The notes beneath the pieces are model-generated. The model worked only from the letters and a program-made list of their open reading frames with translations. It was not told the DNA's origin and did not search any database. DNA of 64,000 bases from Rutstroemia sp. NJR-2017a BVV2. Its lineage: Eukaryota > Ascomycota > Leotiomycetes > Helotiales > Rutstroemiaceae. The translations under genes and the position numbers were made by a program. Below, in pieces: positions 52,964 to 64,000 of this stretch. The DNA lies in NCBI GenBank assembly GCA_002946415.1, contig NJPS01000046.1:1674001-1738000 (forward strand). Reading direction: 5' to 3'. The number at the start of each line of letters is the position of its first letter. Position 1 is the first letter of the stretch.

Positions 52964-55900
52964 TCAAATCGCCCCTCCACTCAGAACCTCCCTACCCAGT
53001 AGCTCCACTTCTCCACTCTCCGCCGTCCGTCTCCTCTCCAGCACCCATCTCTCCCCCCTCACCGGATCTTCTTCTTTTGAATAACTGATACTCTCCGAGC
53101 TCCCCGTATATTTATGTAGTTTCGGGAAACCATTTTCCGCCTCTCTCGGACTTTTAACTTCCGTATCTTTCTTCGGCACTTCCGGCGACGATCTACTCGT
53201 ACCACCATTAACCACCGGGCTTGAAGCCTCGCCATCGACCTCACACTCCACCTCCTCACTAACAAGACTGAACGCGCTTCCCTTCCTCCTATGCCCCCCA
53301 GCACCTAGCACCCCACCCCAAGGCGGCGCATTAAACCCCGCCGCAACCGGACTCCCCGAGCCCCCATCCACGCTTCCCGGGCTCGCATTCCCTGCACTCC
53401 CAGCACTCTTCAAACTCGCCTGACTGCCACCCCAAGCGCGACTCCTTAGCTTCAACAGCGCTTCCAGCGTCATATCCGACGGGCCGCCATAATCCTGCGC
53501 TATCATCAGCTGCGCCAACCCGGGACTGCCTACTACGCTCGCGCTGTGCTGGCCATGGACTTGCGACATGAACGAGTTGCGGTTCGAGTATTCCGAACGC
53601 TCGGTGATGGGTGTCAGGTTTGGTTCGCGGGAGACGACGCGCCCGCTCTGGCTGCGGTTGATGCCTTCCATGCCGCGCGGACCGAAATAACCGCCATTGG
53701 CATATTCGGCAGAACTGGCTGCGGGCTGGGAGTAGAAGCCGAATTCTTGGCCGTAGAAACCGTCTTGGTCGTTAGCGAGGGCTTCTGCGTTGGCGGCAGC
53801 GATGAATTCGTCGTCTTCGAGGGCATCGTCGTAATCGAAGTCATCGTCGTATGATGGGGAGAGGTGATCGTAGTGGGTAGATGCATGACCGGAGTCTTCA
53901 ATCATTCCAGGTTGCGTTTCCTCGGCTTCGGATGCAGGTGGAAATAAACTTTGTGTGCTATCTCGCCGAAATTTACCATTTGCTGCAGCACTCATTGCTG
54001 CTGCTGCTAGAGCAGATTGGTAAGCAGCGAGCGTGTCTTGTGTTAGTCCATGAGTGACCTGGGGAGCCGGAATTACGGGCGCAGCGACCTCAGCGACCTT
54101 AGAAGTGTTCTCGGAAAATGAGGGTTGAGGTGCTAATCTTCCAAGTGGCTTATCGCTGGTCAGACTTGTCGGTGACTGTTCTACCGTTGAAAGTGTTTCT
54201 GCAATTGTATTCAATTTCTCTGCAGTAATCGCGGGTGGTTTAGCGTTGAGTTGTGCCAGAGAGAATTGCTGAAGTGGTCGGCCATATTGATCAGTATCAT
54301 TATTGTCAAACACAGATTCATCAAAGTTGCCAGGTTCCCCGCCATCTTCAAGCCCTATCATACCATCATCGAAGTACAAATCATCGTCATCGAGTCCTGG
54401 AATTTGAGGAAATGATGTAGGCACCGAGAGTTGATTGTTTGGCTCGAGGGTTGGCTCATGTAGTGTTTCAGCATCTGCACCCAGGGGTTCCAGCTTCGAG
54501 TCTTGGATAATTTGTGGCTCAAGAAGCTGATCATACTCAGGAGAGAGATTTGGAGCAGGTGATACTGGTGTGAAAACAGAATGGGGAGGATCTGTCGTGA
54601 GGAAGGGAGAATTTTTAGTTAAAGCAAATCCAATGACTTCGCCGTTGGAATCACGAGGGGTTGTCGTTGTTCCAGGAGTATATGGACTCATCGGGCTAGG
54701 CATAGCATAGGGTTGAAAGCTGAAGGCTGCAACGTTCCCATCTAGTAGGCCTTGGTCTTTTGCTTCCCTGACAGGAACTGCCTCCTCGGCTTCTTGGTGC
54801 TCCTCTGCCTCCTCAATTTCCTCTAGGGTTGTGTTATTCATTGCGGGCATTTCTTCGTCAAAACCACCGAATCCGTCATCATCGTAATCGGCATTAACAC
54901 CCGGTATCCTTTCCTCAAAGCCATCGTCATCCATCATGTCATCGTAGTTGAAGTCATCATCCTCGTCATAGACGTGTTGGTCGTCATCACCATCAGGATC
55001 GTTCTTCTTTGCTAATGCCCTTTGACGATGTCTATCTTCGAGCAAGCGTTCCTGTTCAGCAGCCCCTATCATGTCAAAGCTGAATCGAGACGATGTACTC
55101 TTCATGTGTCTTGGTAATCCCGCAAGGTCCTTAGCTGAGACTTCCGACACATTGCGTGATCGCCCCTTTCTTGATGATGGATAGGCTTTCGGTGGTGTAG
55201 ACGCCGGATCAATCGATATACGTCTTGGCTCTGAAGGGGGCGTTCCTTGCGGTTTTGTTGGGACTGGCGGTCCAAAATCTGAAGGGGATTTCTCCGCGCT
55301 TATTCTCCGTGAGTCCAAAGTCTGCACTTGAGATTCTTCATTGCCGTTTGAACTCGAATGCGGCTCTAATGATCTTTGTGCATCTTTAGCATAGGGAAGT
55401 TTCGGTAAAGTAAGATCAGATAGGTCATTGGCTTTCCTGACATGCGGTCCAGCAAGAGGATATTGCTCTTCCTCAAAATTCTCAGTGAACACTGGTGTAT
55501 GATTGCCCGCGGGTCTTGTTGCATCATCTGTAGTAGGCGGTTCAGGAAGAGGACTTCGCTGGAATGTTTTGGACACCTCCGCGGACTTGACATCGTTGTA
55601 CGACATGTTCCTCCGTGGTCTCGGAGCGCTGAAGTCATGGACCACAGTTCCTTTTATTCGTGGATCGAAGCTATCGTTCGAGCTGAGGTTTGATATTAAT
55701 GATTCCGGCGCCAACTGAGGTATAGCTTGAGATGTTCTCCGCCGAGCCAGCAAAGCCATTGGATTCAACATTTTCAGCCTCGTCTTCCCCGACTGCGGAG
55801 GGGCAGGTTGCTCGGAAGAAGAGGTAGATTGGTTTTGCGTAGGTGAGGGCAATCGAGCGCCAGCCGGCCGCCGCCCATTAGCTTTACTTTCCTGCTCTGA

Positions 55901-56383
55901 CTGCGAGCCAAAGAATCTTGAATCAGGCCTTCGCGATTTCATGTTTGATTCCTGGCTACTGTTCGATTGCGATTTCATGTTATCATAGCTCGTCTGTTTC
56001 GAAGAGGCCGATCCTGCATTTTCAGCAGGATCAGATCGTTGTGACCCGGTATATGATTGTAATCTCTGATCTGCATCCCTTTGCCCATTGTTCAGTTTCG
56101 TACCATCCCAAGCCTGCCCCCTCGGATCATGGCCGTGTGTCGTTATCTTAGAATTAAGAGTCAGATTCTCAAAAGAATTTGCATAGCCAGACGAGACCCG
56201 TGAAATCGGTGGTAGCAGAGGTGGGGTGGCAGCCCCCGAGGGTTTCTCGTCGCCTTTTCCATAGAATCGCGCAGGGTGGCCGTGGTCGACCGAATGCAAG
56301 GGACCTTCAAAAGAATGCTGTTCCGGATTGGGAGACGAAGGCGTAGAGGGAGTGCGACGATGAGGTCGTAGATAGTGAAACAT
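52964..56383 (-). CDS. 1139-residue disordered protein, unknown function
   Basis: A single uninterrupted frame from ATG 56383 (MFHYLRPHRRTPSTPSS). Most of it looks disordered and Ser/Pro/Glu/Asp-rich. A basic block (RHRQRALAKKNDPDGDDDQ) is followed by an acidic Asp/Glu/Tyr-rich region at about residues 465-530 (DEDDDFNYDDMMDDDGFEER). Similar DDD/FDYDDALEDDEF acidic patches recur near 695 and 855. The only ordered-looking segments are RFSFDMIGAAEQERLLEDRH (about 440) and LAQLMIAQDYGGPSDMTLEA with LLKLRSRAWGGSQ near residue 970. The tail (GERWVLERRRTAESGEVELL) looks conserved. I recall similar large proteins across Pezizomycotina without assigned function. The lack of introns over 3.4 kb contrasts with neighbouring genes. 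Confidence 0.75.
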   Translation of the reverse strand: MFHYLRPHRRTPSTPSSPNPEQHSFEGPLHSVDHGHPARFYGKGDEKPSGAATPPLLPPISRVSSGYANSFENLTLNSKITTHGHDPRGQAWDGTKLNNGQRDADQRLQSYTGSQRSDPAENAGSASSKQTSYDNMKSQSNSSQESNMKSRRPDSRFFGSQSEQESKANGRRPAGARLPSPTQNQSTSSSEQPAPPQSGKTRLKMLNPMALLARRRTSQAIPQLAPESLISNLSSNDSFDPRIKGTVVHDFSAPRPRRNMSYNDVKSAEVSKTFQRSPLPEPPTTDDATRPAGNHTPVFTENFEEEQYPLAGPHVRKANDLSDLTLPKLPYAKDAQRSLEPHSSSNGNEESQVQTLDSRRISAEKSPSDFGPPVPTKPQGTPPSEPRRISIDPASTPPKAYPSSRKGRSRNVSEVSAKDLAGLPRHMKSTSSRFSFDMIGAAEQERLLEDRHRQRALAKKNDPDGDDDQHVYDEDDDFNYDDMMDDDGFEERIPGVNADYDDDGFGGFDEEMPAMNNTTLEEIEEAEEHQEAEEAVPVREAKDQGLLDGNVAAFSFQPYAMPSPMSPYTPGTTTTPRDSNGEVIGFALTKNSPFLTTDPPHSVFTPVSPAPNLSPEYDQLLEPQIIQDSKLEPLGADAETLHEPTLEPNNQLSVPTSFPQIPGLDDDDLYFDDGMIGLEDGGEPGNFDESVFDNNDTDQYGRPLQQFSLAQLNAKPPAITAEKLNTIAETLSTVEQSPTSLTSDKPLGRLAPQPSFSENTSKVAEVAAPVIPAPQVTHGLTQDTLAAYQSALAAAAMSAAANGKFRRDSTQSLFPPASEAEETQPGMIEDSGHASTHYDHLSPSYDDDFDYDDALEDDEFIAAANAEALANDQDGFYGQEFGFYSQPAASSAEYANGGYFGPRGMEGINRSQSGRVVSREPNLTPITERSEYSNRNSFMSQVHGQHSASVVGSPGLAQLMIAQDYGGPSDMTLEALLKLRSRAWGGSQASLKSAGSAGNASPGSVDGGSGSPVAAGFNAPPWGGVLGAGGHRRKGSAFSLVSEEVECEVDGEASSPVVNGGTSRSSPEVPKKDTEVKSPREAENGFPKLHKYTGSSESISYSKEEDPVRGERWVLERRRTAESGEVELLGREVLSGGAI

Positions 56384-57409
56384 GCTTTCCTATGAGCTTT
56401 TCTGGGGCAATTCTTCCTGCGAGCGAATTCTTGAAGATTCCCTGGAGAATTGTCGCTCAATTTATCCTTCGCTCAATCATCATCATACGCGACGGTTTCA
56501 AGGTGAAGTTGGCGATGGCGAATCTTATCTTTCTTAAGCAGTATCGTTATCGCAAAAGCATGTAGGCTGTCGCATTAGAAATTGTCGACTGGGCGGGAGT
56601 GGGATTCGAGCATGAATTTGGCGCTGGATGGAGAAATAATTAATGGGTGGAGTCCGCGCCGTGACGTAAAGTCGACCGCCCAGGATCCGAAGAACATTCT
56701 ATAAGGTTAAATTCGGCCACGCCGGAATTGCCTTGAGGGGCCGGCTGATTGTCAATCTACGTCGTAGTAATTGCACAAAACCAAGTATAATATCTTCAGG
56801 ACGACCTCCCAAGCAAAAGTTCTGCAATAATCTTATCGATTCGATTTCGCAATTCTGTGAAAGCCATTCTAAAAATAACTGCCGCGTGCCAAGGTCGCAA
56901 TGGACCCTGAAGTCAAAACGTACGAACGGCAAGCCGTGCTGAAGACAGTGTACGAGTAGCATGAAGTTTAAACCTCATTTTCCTTAGTAACTTCCACGAC
57001 GATTTCTGTGGTTCTCGCGGCGGCAGAACTACTCTGTTGTCAAAACCATCCTACGGATAGTTTCCAACAATACTTACTAATAAAGGGGTAGCTAATTCTG
57101 GTAAAGGGGGTAGGCTACAAGCACCATTTCAACAAGGACCAATTTAAGGATAAAAATCTTTTATATCGCTACGGCCAGCTATCCTAGGACAGAGAGCCTC
57201 AAGTTCATATCCATCCATCATGTCGTTCCTCCTCCATTCATTTAAACACCAAGGAAATAATGCTATGACAGCCTCTCTCTATGAGAGCCCGTCGTCTTTA
57301 AGATGCATAAATTTTAGCTAATACTCAAACAACACATCCTCATGTGTAACCATCCTCACCAGAACGCCTTTCCGATGAGTAGAGTGAATCATTTTCCCGT
57401 CCCTGCCTC
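56384..57409. other. intergenic, no gene seen
   Basis: Upstream region of the 1139-aa gene and 3' flank of YME1. Short open frames around 56700-56960 on both strands mirror each other and carry no domain. Confidence 0.5.
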
Positions 57410-59890
57410 TTATGCAAGTGCGCCCCCTTCCGGTGGACTTTTACCTCCCTTGTCCTCAGGTGGTTGGCTCCCTGGAATGGGAGTAATTGGAGTTATAGCA
57501 CCAGCCGGACCCATACCCTCCGGTATCTTTATGTTACCTGCGGGAAGCACTGTTCTTCCCTCTAATTTCTCCCCCTTAATAACCTTGAAAGCTTCTACTC
57601 GGTCCAAGGTTTCATAGTCGATTAGAGCCTGAGCTAGAAGATCCAATTCTTTGCGCTTGGACTCGATCAAATTGACAGCACGAACCCGAGCTTCTTCGAT
57701 GACACGACGAACTTCCGCTTCGATAAGTTGCTTGGTTCCTGATGAGAGGTTCTCATAGTTGGAGCCCAGGTCCACATTGCCTAATTGAGGCGACATACCG
57801 AATCTGGTAACCATGGCGTACGCAACCTGAGTAGCATTTTGGAGATCCTAAATGCGAAGTCAGAATTATGTTCATGCAAAAAAAAAAACCACAGCTAAAT
57901 GGAGAACGGAAGAACTTACACTAGCAACACCACTGGTGACCTTTGTCGGGCCATATTTGATCTCCTCCGCTACCTTACCTCCCATACAGACATCAAGTCT
58001 ACCTTCATATTCATCCAAGGTCGTCGAGTACTTGTCCATTTCAGGAAGATGGAATGTAACACCAAGCGCATTGCCACGAGGCATGATCGTAACCTTGTGC
58101 AATGGATCAGTTCCTGGGGTAAACATGAGCACAAGTGCGTGGCCAGCTTCATGGTAGGCAGTCATTTCCTTCTCTTTTGGACTGATAACCATGCTCTTCT
58201 TCTCTGCGCCCATCATAACCTTGTCTCTAGCCCATTCGAAGTCCAGCATGCCCACAGCCTTGGCCTTAGCTTTGCTTGCATGAACAGCAGCCTGGTTGAT
58301 AACATTTTCAAGTTCAGCACCAGAGAAACCTGGGGTAGCGGAGGCAATGGTTTCGAGGTTGACATCAGGAGCAGCAACGATCTTTTGCATGTGGTGCTTC
58401 AAGATCGCCAATCGACCGCGAACATCCGGGAGGCCGACAACAACATTTCGATCAAATCTACCAGGACGGGTAAGAGCCTTGTCGAGCAATTCGGGGAAAT
58501 TGGTAGCAGCCAGAATGATGACGCCACTGTTCTGTTCGAACCCGTCCAGTTCCGTAAGCAATTGGTTCAGAGTCTGTTTAACATAGGCAGCGTCGCGAGC
58601 GTTTCGTTTGCCTCCAATAGCGTCGAGTTCATCGATGAAGACAATAGCGGGTGATTTGCCCTTGGCGGCGGCGAAGAGCTCACGAACTCTCTTTGCACCG
58701 ACACCGACATAGACCTCATCGAATTCACTTCCAGACATAAAGAAGAAAGGTACACCAGCTTCACCAGCAACAGCACGAGCCAACAATGTTTTACCGGTAC
58801 CTGGTGGTCCAACCAGCAAGACACCCTTTGGAAGTTTACCACCGAGAGTAGAAAACTTTTCCGGGTTCTTCAAGAAGTCAACAAGTTCCTGGAGTTCTTC
58901 CTTTGCCTCGTCACAGCCATGGACATCAGTGAATCTAACGTTTTGATGTTCTGCCTTAGCCTCGTTGTCCGCTTTTCCACCAACCTTCTTGAAGGAGTTC
59001 AAGCCTTCAATAATCATGGTGACGAAAACCAAGCTGAGGTAGGTGAAAAGAGAGAAGTAAAGTAAGAACTTGACCCATTTGAAGATAGTACCACCGATTG
59101 TTTCCTCGACGACAACGTGCAAAGGTGCATCCTTGGCGCCTGAACCAGTACCTTGGCCACGAGCAACAGCAACGTTACCGCCACGAGAAGAGGCTGCAAC
59201 AGCTTGACCGATTGCCTGCAACTGAGCGTTGTTGAATCCAGCCGGTTGTCCGAAATTATTTGTCATGCCACCATCAGTTTGTCCGATAAGTCCCAAAGCC
59301 TTCTGATATGCGCTTTCACAAGCAGCGTTCGATGCGAATTGACCAGTTTGATGTCTTTCGATGATGATAGCAGGCATATTGGCTTTCAGGAGCGCTTGGT
59401 AAAAAGCGTTCTGAGCAGTAGCGCTTGTAGGGTTCTTGTTTGCAGTTTCTTCCATATGAGCGAGTAGATTTCGAGACGTGCTAGCACCGAAGAGTGACCT
59501 CTTTTGCGTTGCGATGACCTTGGTGAACGGTTGATACGATTGTTGACGATTCAGAGACGAGAAAGTGGACATTTGGCGGCCATGCGCGGCAGAGAAGGCA
59601 TTTACCTGGCTAGCTGTTGATGCACTCTTGAAGGCCGAAATACCAGCGGATTGAATGATCGATGAGTTTGAACAAGATTGGGTTGAGACGGACGGCGTAG
59701 AAGATGTGCTTGTAGACAACTGTCGTGGCATCAGCGGGACGATTCGACATGAACAGAACAATGTCTTGATATTACTTACCATTCGCAAAGACGGAATAAA
59801 CGGCTTCGCACACTGAGCCTCTTGCGCATTCCGCACAAGAAGCCTCAGAGGCATTACCATCTTGGATAAACCGAAAGATGGTGTTGCCAT
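57410..59890 (-). CDS. YME1: mitochondrial i-AAA protease YME1
   Basis: Three exons are predicted (59780-59890, 57920-59719, 57410-57847), coding for 782 residues. Intron 1 is 60 nt and in frame (GTAAGT...GACAG), so unspliced reading would also look open. Intron 2 is GTAAGT...TTTAG. The N-terminus is basic and Ser/Thr-rich (mitochondrial presequence). One membrane segment ([20 protein letters not shown]) precedes the AAA+ module: Walker A GPPGTGKT (about residue 340), Walker [11 protein letters not shown], and the second region of homology with RPGRFDR. The M41 peptidase has HEAGH at about residue 558, and the C-terminal helical domain is in exon 3. It forms hexamers in the inner membrane facing the intermembrane space and degrades unassembled or damaged proteins. 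The C-terminal Pro/Gly-rich tail ([16 protein letters not shown]) is extra. Confidence 0.95.
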
Positions 59891-61214
59891 GATGCCGATA
59901 AAATCCAGACAGATTCAGGCGTTTACTCCTCCTTCCAACCACCACCCAGTAAAACGTGTATCGTATATCTGGCAGCTCAGATGGTAACTGTATTTGCAGC
60001 CAAATTATGTATTTGACGGAGAGATCGCAAGACCTCGATGCTGAGGTTGGTTGATTGTCGATGTCGGAGGGGGAATATAGAAGGCGAATTATGCTGATGT
60101 TGATGGGTCTTGCCCGACATTAATAATGAATGTGCATTATACCAGATAGGGACTAGCGCAATCTTTCACATCTCGACCCGGCCAGACTTTCTTCCAACCA
60201 CAACTTTCTAGAAACACCGATACCGATACCGGTTACCAGTGCCATTCGGCCACCAAATTGGCATCTGCTAGGCCAATGGACGGCGAGGCTGATGGGACCC
60301 CTGGTTATCGTGGATCACAGCTTATCTCTTTGGGTTCCTGCCGACATCAATCTGCTTGAGGTGAAAGTGCATTCATTATATTGGAGACGGTGATATGACG
60401 CACGCGGTGGGTCTGGTAACAATCAACACTTAATAGCACTTCTTGACTTTGTAGGCTGCTTTTTATTTACTACCCCTATAGATACAATTGTTTCCCCTTT
60501 CCCAAATCCAATACCGTAACCAAGACTGATAAAATTTTCGGAGATATTGATACAATGGCATGTCCGGCCTTAACGTCCCATTACTGTAACTAAACATCGA
60601 CGATATCATCCTCGCCCGCTCCCCCTCCCCTCCCCCTTTCTTCCATGCCCTAGAAATAATATATATCATAAAACGGAAGACTTCGTTATCCTCGTGGCGC
60701 CATTATACAACCGCATTAATATGTACCCCTCATTTCCCCTCCTCCTATCCACAATTCCTCTCCACCCAAATTCAATTCCAAAATTAGATCCAAATACAAA
60801 TGCCACCAGTATGATATACTATTACACACATGCGAGAAATCAAGTACAATTCTGGGTCGAGTAATTCGCAAAGCATAGCAAACGAAAAGCTCAAAATCGC
60901 CTAAGCAGATCATTTGACTGCTGAATGACCACAGGCCGGTATGCTCGTAGGAATTCGTGCTGGTTGATATGTTTGTGCATGACCAGATTCGCGAGTAGCG
61001 TAAAACGGGGTTTGTGAATTGAACTCGAGTTTGATATGACTCTTTCTGGCTAGAAAAATTAAATAAAGTCGTAGTTCTGTTGCTCCTCAGTCGTTGGGGT
61101 ATAACCGTGAGTTAGTTGTACAATCGCTAAAAGAAAGGTTGTAAATGAGCGTGGTGTTTTAAACTTGGCCGAGTTCTCCTGGAAGGATCATTGGCCGTGG
61201 CGCTTCGGTGACAT
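59891..61214. other. 1.3-kb intergenic region
   Basis: Upstream of YME1 and 3' flank of the zinc-finger gene. No credible coding signal; a C-rich run (CCCGCTCCCCCTCCCCTCCCC) lies near 60617-60637. Confidence 0.5.
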
Positions 61215-62622
<1,408 letters not shown>

Positions 62623-64000
62623 CCTGACTTGACGATATATATAGTTTAATTGGAGTTATACAAGTTTCGACAGAAGATGACCAAGTTCGATAGGCTCTGT
62701 CGAAGCTGTGTCCAAGTTGTTTGAAAAAGATAGCTTGAGCGTGATAAGGTTGTGTAAAGAGATAGTGTAAACCGGTATCTTGAATATTCGAGAACGTGAT
62801 ATCAATATTGAGTAAATTGAAAGACCGTGAGAAGGAGAAAGCGTCCAGCGCAGAAGCTGTGAAGCAAGTTTGAGAGTGGCGACTTGTAGAAGTAACAACT
62901 CAAGGAAGAAAGGTAATGGGACAAGAGTTGATTACTCAAGGTAAACTTGATGATTCTTGAGGCCTGTTCACAAGAATTGACAAACACGCAAGGAGATCTG
63001 AGGTAGTCAGAGAAGTGAAAACTGGATGATAGGGTGAAGTATAATTGTGGGAGAAGAGGTCATATACATACTCTGGAGAACCAGTTTGTGCCTGGAGCTT
63101 CTTGGGGGTCAAACCAAACACGGAAAGGCGGGGCGCACGAGCAACAGAGAGAAACTCCCACGTTAAGTGACTAAAGAAGATGTTCCTGGATCAAGGGCGT
63201 AATGCTTCCGGGTGATGCGAGTGGCTGGGGCGAGAATGAAAAGAAGGGTTCTCGGCAGGGAATCTAGGGTGGTTGCTCAAGAGTGTCTGGTTGTTTCGAC
63301 GTCAAAGTGTTCGTGAAGTAGCGTGAACGTATTAAGGTTGCGAAACAAGGACCATTCTTGAAGTAGAACAGTTCGGAAAATTTGGACGGGAGTAGATCGT
63401 CGCGACTCTTCAACGCAAGGACGTCGAGAGTGCTGCGAGACTTTTGGTAGGATGATGGCTGAATAATGGAAAACTGAACGGAGTCGCAAGATATTGTATC
63501 TAGGTCTTCCTAGTGGGGGTATGCTTGAACGTTGAAAGGTTTGACAACATGCGGATAGGTATGCGCCTTGACAATATGTATGTGACGAGATAGTTGAAGA
63601 GTAGAAATGTGATCCAATGTAGATATTAGGTTCTGGCTGACTCGTACTTCTGGTCAGTCAGAACGAGTTTGCCGGTTGGGGAATCTCGTGAGTATATACC
63701 TTTTCCCTCACAGGAAAAGAAAATATGTACAAGGTAACAAAATACCCTGGCAAATATGCGAGTATAATATTGTACAAGCAATTAACAGTGACAAGCAACA
63801 ACGTATGCAAAACCTTAGAAACAAGCTCGCATGCAATTGAAGGAGGTGTAATGGGGCAGGTGCACTCTGTAGACAGATGGAAATAGATGGATAGGATAGG
63901 ACAGGACAGGATAGAATAGGATCAGATACAAAGTAGGTGGATGGAAATGGTAGATTATGGATCTCGGCGGAGAATGAAGTGGAGTATTATCGCGTCTGAG
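62623..64000. other. upstream region of the C2H2 gene, to the window end
   Basis: 1.4 kb without a credible gene. Purine-rich minus-strand leader sequence lies near 62640-62950, and a GGATA/GGACA microsatellite near the end. It is probably the long 5' UTR and promoter of the zinc-finger gene. Confidence 0.5.
63889..63924. repeat. pentanucleotide microsatellite, GGATA/GGACA
   Basis: Seven or so imperfect 5-bp units (GGATA, GGACA, GAATA) in tandem. Confidence 0.8.

Noticed and set aside
53546..53854. Plus-strand Val/Gly-rich frame inside the 1139-aa gene
   Set aside because: Shadow of the minus-strand coding sequence; the Asp-rich codons read backwards as Val/Ile.
56699..56962. Overlapping open frames on both strands upstream of the 1139-aa gene
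   Set aside because: They mirror each other, lack domains, and lie where a promoter is expected.

Overview
This window is nuclear DNA of a filamentous ascomycete fungus. Genes are split by short GT-AG introns (about 45-125 nt) that often carry a CTAAC/CTGAC-like branch site. The gene set is ascomycete-typical (F-box, Clr5, DUF2985 and DUF7924 families), and there is a tRNA gene with an intron in its anticodon loop. A Leotiomycete-like fungus is my guess from the general look of the proteins; the sequence alone does not prove it. I rebuilt splice sites by hand, joining reading frames across introns so that phase and protein similarity agree. All exon coordinates are therefore predictions.

Layout. 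1-6.2 kb: 3' part of a NAT9-like acetyltransferase, a RING protein and a DUF2985 membrane protein. 6.2-9.4 kb: gene-free. 9.4-20.7 kb: F-box protein, AP-2 alpha-adaptin (7 exons including a 14-nt microexon), the complex I assembly methyltransferase-like NDUFAF5, a tRNA-Gly(GCC) and a small single-pass membrane protein. 21-31 kb: an accessory stretch with a small Clr5-domain gene, a broken unknown gene, two intact unknown genes, a MITE-like inverted repeat, a diverged direct repeat, a truncated MFS transporter, orphan coding remnants and a 20-C homopolymer. 31.8-35 kb: a FAHD1-type hydrolase and an extradiol dioxygenase converging on each other, which may form a small ring-cleavage catabolic pair. 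35.5-37.7 kb: a decayed gene lying head-to-head with, and partly antisense to, a DUF7924 gene. 39.4-45.5 kb: a large Ser/Asn-rich possible regulator and an F-box-like protein with a basic tail. 46.6-52.4 kb: mevalonate kinase, protein prenyltransferase alpha subunit and L-serine dehydratase, all on the plus strand. 53-62.6 kb: a 1139-residue disordered protein, the i-AAA protease YME1 and a four-finger C2H2 regulator, all on the minus strand.

Functional themes: mitochondrial quality control and complex I assembly (YME1, NDUFAF5), endocytosis (AP-2), the isoprenoid route and its use in protein prenylation (ERG12 next to RAM2), and small-molecule catabolism (FAHD/dioxygenase, serine dehydratase). 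Most of the broken or unrecognised material lies at 21-31 kb and 35.5-38 kb. Several lesions there are CAA/CAG/CGA-to-stop changes, or C/T differences between repeat copies. This resembles mild repeat-induced point mutation, but I could not measure it.
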